Source: an uncultured Bacteroidota bacterium (GTDB lineage Bacteria; Bacteroidota; Bacteroidia; Chitinophagales; LD1). Taken from it: a stretch of DNA of 35,421 nucleotides. Location: assembly GCA_937894725.1 (NCBI GenBank), contig CALAYL010000032.1, positions 1-35,421 on the forward strand, written 5' to 3'. This document shows, in pieces, positions 1 to 6,991 of the stretch. Numbering within the stretch: position 1 is the first letter of the stretch; the number at the start of each line of letters is the position of its first letter. The position numbers and the translations under genes are program-made. The notes under the pieces were generated by a model that saw only the letters and a list, made by a program, of their open reading frames with translations, searched no databases and was not told the DNA's origin.

Positions 1-368
1 GTGGAGCTGGCGGGAATTGAACCCGCGTCCGGACAAGATGGCGATAGACCTACTACATGCTTAGTTTCTTATTGTGTTGTCGGATATAGCGCATGTTAAG
101 AGACCCACCGTGCTGTATCGTACATTCGTCAATTGTCTTCGCTGTCTGTGAATGATTCAGACAGAAAATAAGTCACTACTTTTGACTTCAAGCTCGCTGT
201 GTAAGTAACCTCAAGCGAGGAGAAGATGGTGGTTAATCGATTAGATTAAGCAGCCATAGCGAAAGATTCTTCGCCTGTTATTGTTTGTTGTACATGGATT
301 AAAGTGCTATGTACACTCACTGCATGCAAGTTTACCGGCATGGCTCCCCGTCAATACCTGGCAGCCCC
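1..368 (-). ncRNA. ssrA: tmRNA (transfer-messenger RNA), 3' CCA end just outside window
   Basis: tmRNA rescues stalled ribosomes by acting as tRNA-Ala and then as mRNA for a degradation tag. On the minus strand the RNA begins GGGGCUG (about 368) and ends CAGCUCC-AC at base 1, giving a 7-bp acceptor stem; the T arm (GGTTCAATTCC) lies at about 9-25. The 3' end lacks two bases of CCA because the window stops there, unless CCA is added after transcription. The tag reading frame at 246-275 encodes GEESFAMAA and a UAA stop, with GGC as probable resume codon. From memory this is close to the Cytophaga hutchinsonii tag (GEESYAMAA), which supports placement in the Bacteroidota. The inverted repeats expected of pseudoknots are visible between 80 and 240. 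Confidence 0.96.
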
Positions 369-394
369 TAAATAAAAGAACATTTCTTGATGCG

Positions 395-402
395 TAAAGA
401 TA
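395..402 (-). promoter_or_regulatory. Probable -7 promoter element of ssrA
   Basis: On the minus strand the sequence reads TATCTTTA, one base from the Bacteroidota -7 consensus TAnnTTTG, about 27 nt before the mature tmRNA 5' end. That spacing would leave a short 5' leader for processing. No convincing TTG -33 element lies at the usual distance, so the call is tentative. Confidence 0.4.
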
Positions 403-474
403 CAAAATTTTAAACGACTATCGATACGCTGCTACTTGACATTTAGACTATTTGTGACAAAAAAACTATCCGCA

Positions 475-1074
475 TTAAACGGCTAATTTGGTAATCACCA
501 ATTGCAATAGGCCAATCATAAAGCCAATAAAACCACCTACGTATTCTACAAATCGAAATTCTTTTTCTAAAATAGCCATCAGCAGTTTTTCTAATTTATC
601 CACTTCGAGAATCTCCATTCGCTCCCGAATGATTTTAGCTACATCGAAGTTTTGCTCTACGGTATGAAGATAGGCATCTATCATTTCGGGTACGGTATTG
701 TCCACCTCTACCAATAGCTCAGCTTTCATATCGAGCATTTTTTGTCGAGGTATCAAAGCCGCTAGTATATTATGTTTGACTGGAAACTGCTCAAAAAGGT
801 ATTGATCTATTTTTTGCTCTACTAGCCCACGCAGTTTAGCCATTTGTTCTGGCGAGCTAGCTACGGCTTTTACATCATTGGGCGTGAGCAACTCCTCCGC
901 TACCATTTTACCTACTTTGGCGGCTATTTCTGCTTGATTGGCAGGAAAAATACCCTGCCACGAAAAGAAGATGAAGTTGGTTTTTTGCTTAGGATTAAAG
1001 AGCATTTTTACGGCTATCCAATTGGTCAACCAGCCTATAAATGCCGAAATCAAAGGGAGTAAATAGAGTATCAA
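475..1074 (-). CDS. DUF445 family membrane protein
   Basis: This is a 199-residue membrane protein of the DUF445 (YheB-like) family, function not established. The diagnostic N-terminus is a hydrophobic segment (about 1-22) running into WLTNWIAVKMLFNP, followed by a KxxxFxxWQGIFPANQ-type region (about 31-47). A helical middle and a second membrane segment at the C-terminus (about 178-197) complete it. The start is a TTG codon whose last two bases belong to the TGA stop of the upstream lipoprotein gene (TTGA overlap). The next Met is at residue 24, inside the conserved region, so TTG is very likely the real start. Overlap with the lipoprotein gene suggests translational coupling and a shared envelope role, but nothing in the sequence gives a substrate. 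Confidence 0.85.
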   Translation of the reverse strand: MILYLLPLISAFIGWLTNWIAVKMLFNPKQKTNFIFFSWQGIFPANQAEIAAKVGKMVAEELLTPNDVKAVASSPEQMAKLRGLVEQKIDQYLFEQFPVKHNILAALIPRQKMLDMKAELLVEVDNTVPEMIDAYLHTVEQNFDVAKIIRERMEILEVDKLEKLLMAILEKEFRFVEYVGGFIGFMIGLLQLVITKLAV

Positions 1075-1583
1075 GGCTTGAGTAGCTTAAATGAAAAAAG
1101 CATGTTTTCTATGTCTTTTCCGTATTTCAATTTTCGGTCTTCCCCTCTAGTCCACGCACATACTTGATAGTAGCGGGTAGGCGTTTCGAGTAAAAGGTGA
1201 GAATAGTAAATGTTTTCTGTTTGCATCACACCCGATATTTCGGTATGGATACCCATAGCTCCACCTACTTTTACAAAAGAAGAATCACTCACACCTGGCT
1301 TTATGAGTGCGTTTTTAAGCACGTTGATTTGTTTGTCATAATACTGCTGAAAAGATGTATCGGTCAACTTTTCTTTCTCATCAAAAAAAACGGTGGTATA
1401 AATATTTCTAAATCGATTGGCATATCCAAAAGGCGCTCCTGGCTTTACTTCAGCGTCTTCTTTCAGGTATGAAGGCACTGCCATTGAGAACTCATCGTTT
1501 ACGGTTACTGTATTTATTGTTTCCTTATAGCTACAAGCGTTGAGCAAAATAATAAACAGGAAAAGGGCCGAAAGTTGTTTCAT
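1071..1583 (-). CDS. Putative lipoprotein of unknown function
   Basis: A 170-residue protein with a lipoprotein signal peptide: Lys near the N-terminus, hydrophobic core LFLFIILL, lipobox LLNAC with Cys17 as the lipidated residue. The mature part has a soluble mixed alpha/beta look, with VNDEFSMAVPSYLKED early on and a C-terminal strand-rich part ending FSFKLLKP. It vaguely recalls PsbP/DUF1795-like proteins, but I do not recognise the family with confidence. It is the first gene of a two-gene unit and its TGA overlaps the TTG start of the DUF445 gene. It would sit in the periplasm or on the inner face of the outer membrane. Confidence 0.75.
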   Translation of the reverse strand: MKQLSALFLFIILLNACSYKETINTVTVNDEFSMAVPSYLKEDAEVKPGAPFGYANRFRNIYTTVFFDEKEKLTDTSFQQYYDKQINVLKNALIKPGVSDSSFVKVGGAMGIHTEISGVMQTENIYYSHLLLETPTRYYQVCAWTRGEDRKLKYGKDIENMLFSFKLLKP

Positions 1584-1625
1584 GATACAATAAAATGTAA
1601 GGGCAATGTTAGTAAATCCATTCGA

Positions 1626-2543
1626 CTATACTCCATTTTTGTTAGCTAGGTTTTGAAGGTATTGCTTGCGGAGGGTTTTGGCTCGCTGATCTTTGCCATC
1701 TGCACTCCAACCTGGTGGGTAAAGCATATATTTTAACTTATTTAGCAAACCTCGACTCGATTGCATATCGTGCCAAAGGGCTATAAACTCATGACTCGCA
1801 ATTTTCAACGGATTATAGGTAGTAATGTTAGTAGTGATACCATACACAGGTTTTTCTTCTTTCAACTCTGGGGCAAAAGTACCGAAAAGCCTATCCCAAA
1901 TAATCAATATGCCCCCATGATTGCGATCGAGATAACGAAGATTAGAAGCGTGGTGAACCCTATGGTGCGAGGGGGTGTTGAAGATAGCTTCGATAAAAGC
2001 GGGAAATCTATCTATATACTCCGTATGTACCCAAAACTGATAAATGAGCGAGATAGACATCATCATCAAAATCATAAGTGGAGGAAAACCCACTATCGGC
2101 AACCATATCCACCAAATATATTTGTAAAACAACTCTGCCCAACTCTGACGAAGTGCGGTAGCTAAGGTATAGTTTATCGAGGAATGGTGATTGACGTGTG
2201 CCGCCCAAAGTAAGCGCACCTCATGGCTCAGTCTATGGTGCCAGTAAAAAGTAAAATCATCGGCAAAAAAGAGTAATACCCATACCCACCACTGCCAGCC
2301 AATGTCAAACAGCCGAAATTCGTATAGATACGAGTATGCCGCAAAGGCTACTCCTTTCATACCAAAATTGATAACAGCCGAACCTATACCCATAGAAATA
2401 GACGCAGCCGCATCTTTGAAAACATAATTGCCTCGCTGCTCTTTGATAGATATGACCGCTTCTATGGCTATCAGCAATAAAAAGAAAGGCACTGCATAAG
2501 CTACAATTTCATTTTGAGGCGGAAAGGGCTTAAACCATGTCAT
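1626..2543 (-). CDS. Sterol desaturase / fatty acid hydroxylase superfamily protein
   Basis: A 305-residue integral membrane di-iron enzyme. Members insert a hydroxyl group or double bond into lipids using O2. The histidine clusters that bind the two irons are plain: HHRLSH (about 102-107), HVNHH (about 116-120) and SHHRVHH near residue 195. Four or so hydrophobic segments precede and separate them (about 15-32, 45-72, 84-99, 150-170). Length and motif order fit the bacterial sterol-desaturase-like group; the substrate cannot be read from sequence (candidates: fatty acids, hopanoids, carotenoid-like lipids). It stands between a small lipoprotein gene upstream (8 nt away) and the lipoprotein/DUF445 pair downstream, all on the same strand, so it may be part of one transcript. 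Confidence 0.88.
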   Translation of the reverse strand: MTWFKPFPPQNEIVAYAVPFFLLLIAIEAVISIKEQRGNYVFKDAAASISMGIGSAVINFGMKGVAFAAYSYLYEFRLFDIGWQWWVWVLLFFADDFTFYWHHRLSHEVRLLWAAHVNHHSSINYTLATALRQSWAELFYKYIWWIWLPIVGFPPLMILMMMSISLIYQFWVHTEYIDRFPAFIEAIFNTPSHHRVHHASNLRYLDRNHGGILIIWDRLFGTFAPELKEEKPVYGITTNITTYNPLKIASHEFIALWHDMQSSRGLLNKLKYMLYPPGWSADGKDQRAKTLRKQYLQNLANKNGV

Positions 2544-2551
2544 ATATTATT

Positions 2552-2752
2552 TTATTTACGACCTGGAGGCAGCACCCCGCTTTTAGGTTTGGTAGATTTG
2601 GGTAGCTGAGGCTTTTGGGCTCCTGGCTTTGTTTTACTTTTCTTTTCAGGGAAAGAGTTGGCATAGGTAGGACAAGCAACCTTGTTTCTATTGCAAGCAG
2701 GTAGCACTAGACTCACTACCAATAAACTCATTATTAACCAATATAATTTCAT
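2552..2752 (-). CDS. Small lysine/proline-rich lipoprotein
   Basis: A 66-residue protein if started at the ATG at 2752, which puts MKLYW directly before a hydrophobic stretch and the lipobox LVLPAC. A longer in-frame version reaching 2797 would add 15 residues ahead of an already complete signal peptide, so I prefer the shorter form. After the lipidated Cys there is one more Cys in NKVACPTYANSF, then a low-complexity tail of Lys, Pro and Ser (KKSKTKPGAQKPQLPKSTK). Such tails are common in tiny Bacteroidota lipoproteins of unknown role. It lies 8 nt before the fatty-acid-hydroxylase gene and is probably co-transcribed with it. Confidence 0.65.
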   Translation of the reverse strand: MKLYWLIMSLLVVSLVLPACNRNKVACPTYANSFPEKKSKTKPGAQKPQLPKSTKPKSGVLPPGRK

Positions 2753-3021
2753 CAAACCCTTTACTATTTTGAAATTAAAGTTAATAAAAACTATCATTCT
2801 ATTTCTCTTCTATTTACTACCTATTGTTACCCTATACCTCCAAAAGCCACACTATCAAACCATTTGAGCACAAAATAGCAACCCAACTTATCCACAAAAA
2901 AAAATATAAACTATACTTTAGAAAATGATTTACAAATTTGATTATCAGTATTTTATTTAAAATTATTGCAACAAAAATAACGAAAACACTAGGTTATCAA
3001 CAAGCGAAGGGGGCGCAATGC
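2753..3021. other. AT-rich intergenic region with a perfect DnaA box
   Basis: About 270 bases between divergent genes with no credible reading frame. The segment is strongly AT-rich (long A runs near 2896-2906 and 2930-2980). It holds one perfect DnaA-box match, TTATCCACA at 2888-2896, and a one-mismatch form, TTATCAACA, at 2994-3002, both on the plus strand. With only two boxes and no dnaA nearby this is weak as an origin; it could be a DnaA titration or regulatory site for the HU gene. Confidence 0.4.
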
Positions 3022-3051
3022 TTGTTATAATGCCATTGAGGCGTAATTTTG
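3022..3051 (+). promoter_or_regulatory. Bacteroidota-type promoter of the HU gene
   Basis: TTG at 3022-3024 (-33 element) and TAATTTTG at 3044-3051 (exact match to the -7 consensus TAnnTTTG) are separated by 19 nt, the spacing known for the primary sigma factor of this phylum. The HU start codon follows 40 nt later, giving a short leader. Confidence 0.7.
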
Positions 3052-3091
3052 AATGCAATTACAATTTTAAAACCAACTTAAATCAATCAAC

Positions 3092-3367
3092 ATGAACAAA
3101 GGAGATTTAGTCGACAGCATCGCAAAAACTGCGAAAATTACAAAATCACAAGCTGGTGACGCTTTAGATGCATTCTTAGGAGCAGTAACTACTACTTTAG
3201 GAAAAGGCGGAAAAGTAACCTTAGTAGGCTTTGGTACATTCTCTACATCTAAGCGTGCGGCACGCACAGGACGTAACCCACGTACAGGAAAAGAAATCAA
3301 AATCAAAGCTAAAAAAGTGGCTAAGTTTAAGCCAGGTACTTTGTTAGCTAAAAAAGTAAACAAGTAA
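3092..3367 (+). CDS. HU family DNA-binding protein
   Basis: A 91-residue histone-like protein that bends and compacts DNA as a dimer. The family pattern is complete: MNKGDLVDSIAKTAKITKSQA (dimerising helices), then KVTLVGFGTFSTSKRAARTGRNPRTGKEI, the beta-arm with the proline-containing RNP tip that intercalates in the minor groove, and a C-terminal KAKKVAKFKPGTLLAKKVNK helix. Length equals the usual HU size. It is monocistronic, with its own promoter upstream and a strong hairpin terminator 24 nt after the stop. Base composition is less AT-rich than the surrounding spacer, as expected for a highly expressed gene. It could equally be named HU-alpha or HU-beta; sequence alone does not separate these here. 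Confidence 0.96.
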   Translation: MNKGDLVDSIAKTAKITKSQAGDALDAFLGAVTTTLGKGGKVTLVGFGTFSTSKRAARTGRNPRTGKEIKIKAKKVAKFKPGTLLAKKVNK

Positions 3368-3391
3368 TTAAAACTTCCTGTTTTATTGAAG

Positions 3392-3422
3392 ATCCTGCTC
3401 CTAGTAGCAGGATTTTCTTTTT
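3392..3422 (+). terminator. Rho-independent terminator of the HU gene
   Basis: A perfect 8-bp stem, ATCCTGCT (3392-3399) against AGCAGGAT (3406-3413) with a 6-nt loop, is followed by TTTCTTTTT. It sits 24 nt after the HU stop codon. Confidence 0.88.
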
Positions 3423-3458
3423 GGGAGAAGATTGGAGTTGAGTTTATCATAGAGGGTA

Positions 3459-3485
3459 TCCTTGTTGCACCACGCTAAACATAGT
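3459..3485 (+). repeat. REP-like hairpin, copy 1 (decayed)
   Basis: TCCTTGTTGCACCACGCTAA and the next few bases match the intact copy at 23567-23593 (opposite orientation) in most positions, but the right arm has decayed (AACATAGT instead of AACAAGGA). It lies about 37 nt past the HU terminator in intergenic DNA. Confidence 0.6.
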
Positions 3486-3630
3486 CAAGGCTGCGGCACC
3501 AAAAGGGTTGTATTTTTTTATTATTTAAATCAGATGACGTAATAGGCTGATTGAGTTTATACATATAAATTCGTTTTTTTCTGTATTTTCATATATATTG
3601 CAACAATTATATAACTAAAAAAACAGGCAT

Positions 3631-5151
3631 ATGAAAAAAACAATTACCCTTTTAACTATGGTTTTTCTTTGGGCAGGCATACAAGCTCAGGAAAAAAACA
3701 ACATACCTCAGTGGTATAAAGACAGGCATCCAGAGCGATTTTCAACTGTAGCCCCTAACGCTCCAACCACAAACGCCACCTTCAAAACCGATGCGATCAA
3801 TTCCCGACTCATTGGATATAACCACGAAGACTGGACTGCTGGAGCTTGGCTAGATAGCGACTCCTCTGCCATGAGCTATAGTGGCACTAGAGGAGGAGAT
3901 TGGAATGTAGGCAACTATCCTGATGTACAAACAAACTACAATTGGAATGCAGGTACATGGGAAGGCAGTAGCAGAAACATATATACTTATGATGCAAACA
4001 ATAACCGTTTAGTTCAAACAAACTTAAATTGGGTAGCTGGTGCATGGGAAAACACTTACAAGTACTCCTACACATTCGATGCAAACAACAACCAGACTAG
4101 TTCGCTCACACAAAATTGGAATGCTGGTGCATGGGAAAACTCAAATCGCGGCACCTTTACTTATGATGCTAATGGCAACAGAACAGAATCCTTATATGAA
4201 AACTGGAGTGCTGGAGCTTGGACACCCACCTCTAAGTATGTATCTACTTATGATGCTAACAATAGACAAACTACACAGACATCCTATTCTTATTCAGGTG
4301 GAGCTTTTGTGGAAAATAGCAGAAGTGCCTATGCCTACGATGCAAACGGCAATCAAACTTCATATACCTATTACACATGGGTAGCTGGAGCATGGGTAGC
4401 TAACAATAGGAATATAAACACTTTTGATGCAAACAACAATAGATTAACTCAGCTAAGAGAGAATTATACTGCGGGTGTATGGACTCCGTCAAGCAGATCC
4501 ACTTATACCTACAATGCTGCCAATAAAATGCTATCACAATCAGAAGAAAGTTATAGTGCAGCAATATGGACAAATACCTACAGATACACCTATCAGTATG
4601 ACGCCAACAACAATAACACTCTTTATCAGTACGATACCTGGACTGCTGGGGCTTGGGTAAATTCAACTCGAACTGCTTATCAATATGATGCGAACAATAA
4701 CCAAACACTACAGACTCGATATAACTGGACAGGGGGTACTTGGGTAGAAAACAGAAGGTATCAATATGCCTATAATACTTATCGTCAATATACCACTTCT
4801 CTGAGACAAAACTGGACAGCAGGGGTCTGGGAAAATGATTGGAGAGAGTTTTATTATTATGAAACTTACCAAGACGGAGTAGGCATCTCAGAATCTAGCA
4901 TCAAGGCTAGCTCTGCTTATCCAAATCCATTTACAAAAAATACCTTCATAGATTTCTCTACCAAAGCAGATGATGATTTGACATTCACTATCACTGATAT
5001 GAATGGCAGAGTGCTACACTCGGAAGCAGGGCATTACCCAGCAGGGCAAAACAGCATCCTTTGGCAAGCAGAAAGTGTGAGTGCAGGAGTTTATGTATAT
5101 ACCATCAAAGGCAAAACAGGCACTGCCAACGGCAGGCTGATAAAGCAATAA
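3631..5151 (+). CDS. T9SS-exported protein with twelve 29-residue repeats
   Basis: A 506-residue secreted protein. It has a Sec signal peptide (MKKTITLLTMVFLWAGIQAQ), a short linker, and then about 12 tandem units from residue 67 to 416. Eleven units are exactly 29 residues (87 bp) with the pattern W-x-AG-x-W, an Arg/Lys, an aromatic pair and YDANNNxT; the first unit is irregular. The look is YD/RHS-like but the period differs from classical YD repeats. The C-terminal 80 residues (AYPNPFTKNTFIDFSTKA ... GVYVYTIKGKTGTANGRLIKQ) form a type A T9SS sorting domain, so the protein should cross the outer membrane and be attached to or released from the cell surface. The repeats suggest an adhesive or carbohydrate-binding surface protein; this is inference. 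It stands alone, with a terminator just after it. Confidence 0.9.
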   Translation: MKKTITLLTMVFLWAGIQAQEKNNIPQWYKDRHPERFSTVAPNAPTTNATFKTDAINSRLIGYNHEDWTAGAWLDSDSSAMSYSGTRGGDWNVGNYPDVQTNYNWNAGTWEGSSRNIYTYDANNNRLVQTNLNWVAGAWENTYKYSYTFDANNNQTSSLTQNWNAGAWENSNRGTFTYDANGNRTESLYENWSAGAWTPTSKYVSTYDANNRQTTQTSYSYSGGAFVENSRSAYAYDANGNQTSYTYYTWVAGAWVANNRNINTFDANNNRLTQLRENYTAGVWTPSSRSTYTYNAANKMLSQSEESYSAAIWTNTYRYTYQYDANNNNTLYQYDTWTAGAWVNSTRTAYQYDANNNQTLQTRYNWTGGTWVENRRYQYAYNTYRQYTTSLRQNWTAGVWENDWREFYYYETYQDGVGISESSIKASSAYPNPFTKNTFIDFSTKADDDLTFTITDMNGRVLHSEAGHYPAGQNSILWQAESVSAGVYVYTIKGKTGTANGRLIKQ

Positions 5152-5169
5152 TTTGATTTCAAACTCTAT

Positions 5170-5203
5170 AAAATGCGACCTCAATAGGGTCGCATTTTTT
5201 TTA
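5170..5203 (+). terminator. Strong hairpin terminator, possibly bidirectional
   Basis: An 11-bp perfect stem, AAAATGCGACC (5170-5180) against GGTCGCATTTT (5188-5198), loop TCAATAG, is followed by a T tract. The A-rich left arm also gives a T-rich exit on the minus strand, so it can serve the converging gene at 5268-5974 as well. Confidence 0.9.
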
Positions 5204-5218
5204 TTTTTATAGAAGGCT

Positions 5219-5245
5219 TCCTCGTTGCACTTAGCTAAACAAGAC
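5219..5245 (+). repeat. REP-like hairpin, copy 2 (decayed)
   Basis: TCCTCGTTGCACTTAGCTAA and the following AACAAGA match the intact 27-nt element at 23567-23593 (opposite orientation) with a few changes. Like copy 1 it lies directly after a Rho-independent terminator. Confidence 0.65.
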
Positions 5246-5267
5246 CTAGAGTGGGCAGATAAAACGC

Positions 5268-5669
5268 CTACTCAATATCTATCATAGGATAACCAGAATT
5301 AGATATTAAATAAAAGACCAGTTTCTTGTCTTTTATCTTGTGCTTGACAGCATTTCCTCTTTTGATAAAAATGTCCATTGTTTTTGCTGATGGATCGCTA
5401 AGAAATTCATCCAACAACAACTCCCCAGTATCATCCATTACAATGCTTTCTGACAGTAATGTTTTCCCTTTGCCTCCAAATGGAAAATCATATACACTGA
5501 TTGAGACTAAAACGCCAAGCGTATTCTCTTCATCTTTATTCCATGTGATCAACGTACCTTTCCTGTTTACTTTCCCAATCTCAAACAAGTTTTGGTCTAT
5601 TTTCAACAGCTGAGGTACATAAATATCAAAAGTCTCTTCCGATTGAGATGACTTTATAACTACAGGCAT
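5268..5669 (-). pseudogene. C-terminal part of a frameshifted lipoprotein gene
   Basis: A 133-residue reading frame with no signal peptide of its own. Its frame stays open upstream of the ATG at 5669 and reads KKYEIPALATENGRQ before MPVVIK, joining the lipoprotein frame at 5690-5974 exactly at a run of seven A (minus strand, about 5709-5715). One added A fuses the two into a single protein of about 240 residues. The body is strand-rich (FDIYVPQLLKIDQNLFEIGKV, VLVSISVYDFPFGGKGKTL, DIFIKRGNAVKHKIKDKKLVFYLI), resembling an immunoglobulin-like or transthyretin-like fold; I do not recognise the family. Taken alone this piece would be cytoplasmic and probably non-functional, so I treat it as half of a broken or mis-sequenced gene. 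Confidence 0.6.
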
Positions 5670-5689
5670 TTGTCTCCCATTTTCGGTCG

Positions 5690-5974
5690 CTAATGCTGGA
5701 ATTTCATATTTTTTTGTTCGCCTTTTGGAAATTCGTACTTCTCATCCAAAAATTGAACACTAACATCAAAAATGTCTATACCTCCCATTATGCTTGGAAT
5801 ACTTCCAGAATTATAATTTACAAAAAGGTCATAGTCGTAGTTATCAAAAATCTTATATAAGCGACCTAGTTCTTTATCTTTTTGGGAGTCTTTCGTCTTT
5901 TTACTCTTTAAAATTCCTTGAGAGCAAGATGACAGCAGGAAAATCAACAGGGAAATATTTATTGTCTTTTTCAT
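5690..5974 (-). pseudogene. N-terminal part of a frameshifted lipoprotein gene
   Basis: A 94-residue frame with a clear lipoprotein signal (MKKTINISLLIFLLSSCSQG; Cys17 in the lipobox LSSC). Residues 23-36 are highly charged (LKSKKTKDSQKDKELG), then a Tyr/Asp-rich soluble segment follows. It ends FPKGEQKNMKFQH and TAG immediately after the A7 run where the downstream frame takes over. With one extra A the sequence continues EQKKYEIPALATE into the frame at 5268-5669. The start at 5974 is ATG and the signal peptide needs no other choice. The full protein would be an outer-membrane or periplasmic lipoprotein of unknown function. Confidence 0.65.
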
Positions 5975-6063
5975 GAGTTTGATCTAGTCTTCATCTGTTT
6001 GATAAGTCCAACCCAAAGATAAAATAAAAAGAATTTTACATCCCGCTGTGCTGGCGATTACTT

Positions 6064-6582
6064 TTACCCCAATTTTACTTTGCGTTCTTTTTGGAGTCGT
6101 ATCATTTCGGGGTAGCCCATCTGCAAGCCTAGGGCTTCTAGTGCCACCGTTATTCGTTTAACTTTAGTAGCTTCGGTTTTGGCAGCGCCTATCCATTGCG
6201 AAAAATATTTACGATGCGAAGGAGACAGTGTCTCAAAATACGCTTTAGCTTCGGGAGCATCTGCCAAGCAGTCCAATAAATCATTATCCGGTTTTAGCGG
6301 TTCATCATCATGTGCTATTTTGAGCTGTACGGTTTGTCCCTTTGTCTTGCCTACCTTTTTTCGGATAGTGGCGTTTAGCGGTAGTATAAAATTACCTTCG
6401 CCCATTGGCCATAGGGCTATTTGGTGTATAGCGCAGCTATCTATCGTACCACGTACTCTAAAGCTTTTTTTCTCATCTGGCAAAAGCAACTGAGCCTGCT
6501 CTGCAGCTATATAAATATAGGTCCAACCCGATTTTTCGCCATTTTCGTCATACTTCTCCAGTGTAGCAGTAGTCTCTAGCAT
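6064..6582 (-). CDS. DUF1905 / YdeI-OmdA family protein
   Basis: A 172-residue cytoplasmic protein made of two known modules. The first (about 1-95) is a DUF1905 beta-barrel: LEKYDENGEKSGWTYIYI, the KSFRVRGTIDSCAIHQIALWP strand pair, and the closing NATIRKKVGKTKGQTVQLKI segment. The second (about 105-170) is the YdeI/OmpD-associated (bacteriocin-protection) domain with AYFETLSPSHRKYFSQWI and a run of basic helices (AAKTEATKVKRITVALEAL). Proteins with this architecture are widespread, have been linked loosely to stress and peptide resistance, and have no agreed biochemical role. The gene is preceded by a terminator hairpin, so it probably has its own promoter in the short gap at 6583-6596 or reads through from the gene before it. 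Confidence 0.85.
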   Translation of the reverse strand: MLETTATLEKYDENGEKSGWTYIYIAAEQAQLLLPDEKKSFRVRGTIDSCAIHQIALWPMGEGNFILPLNATIRKKVGKTKGQTVQLKIAHDDEPLKPDNDLLDCLADAPEAKAYFETLSPSHRKYFSQWIGAAKTEATKVKRITVALEALGLQMGYPEMIRLQKERKVKLG

Positions 6583-6587
6583 AGGCT

Positions 6588-6623
6588 AAAACTAAGAAAG
6601 GTTGCTCAAATGAGCAACCTTTC
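6588..6623 (-). terminator. Hairpin terminator after the 66-residue gene
   Basis: Read on the minus strand, GAAAGGTTGCTCA pairs with TGAGCAACCTTTC (6611-6623 against 6596-6608), a 13-bp stem with a tiny loop, and is followed by TTAGTTTT. It separates the genes at 6646-6846 and 6064-6582. Confidence 0.75.
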
Positions 6624-6645
6624 TTTTGAAATTTTTCAGTAAAAA

Positions 6646-6846
6646 CTACCAGCCTTTTTTAGCTACGCCATCTTTTACTGCCTCCAATGCTCTAGCTTCG
6701 CCCAGCATTGTAGTCATTTTGTTTCCTTTTCCATCATTGCCTTGAGCCATATATCCGCCACGAGCAGTTTTGGTAATTACCGCATCTTTCATCGGTACGT
6801 CTTTTTCTTTTGTTTTCATGCAATAAGCAGTTAGCATCTTTGCCAT
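6646..6846 (-). CDS. Small conserved-looking protein, DUF5679-like without zinc cysteines
   Basis: A 66-residue basic protein with no signal peptide or membrane segment. The N-terminal part, LTAYCMKTKEKDVPMKDAV then TKTARGGYMAQGNDG, follows the spacing of the small zinc-ribbon family DUF5679 (YCVKCK ... GRPA..G.C..CG). Only one of the expected Cys residues survives and CxxC pairs are absent. The C-terminus ends in an Ala/Lys-rich helix (GEARALEAVKDGVAKKGW). The relation to DUF5679 is my inference from the pattern. It has its own terminator and a spacer upstream with the shape of a promoter region, so it is probably an independent, perhaps abundant, cytoplasmic protein. Confidence 0.65.
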   Translation of the reverse strand: MAKMLTAYCMKTKEKDVPMKDAVITKTARGGYMAQGNDGKGNKMTTMLGEARALEAVKDGVAKKGW

Positions 6847-6991
6847 AGTCTATTTGTTTTTAAGGTTAAAAATCATCCGTTTAATTTAGAACGAACACTC
6901 AAAAATACAAAATAATGAGGTTTTGGGAAATTAAACTGTCCACATATTATAGAATAAAAACTATTTGTATCTTACGCTATTAAAACCACGC

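Noticed and set aside
1..30. tRNA gene at the window edge
   Set aside because: The T-arm and acceptor sequence belong to tmRNA: the other acceptor half is 340 bases away and a tag frame lies between.
2811..3060. Replication origin
   Set aside because: Only one perfect and one imperfect DnaA box, no dnaA, dnaN or other origin-associated genes and no box array.
3887..4708. Several open frames on both strands inside the repeat gene
   Set aside because: They arise from the 87-bp periodicity of the T9SS repeat gene and have no start signals or sensible composition.
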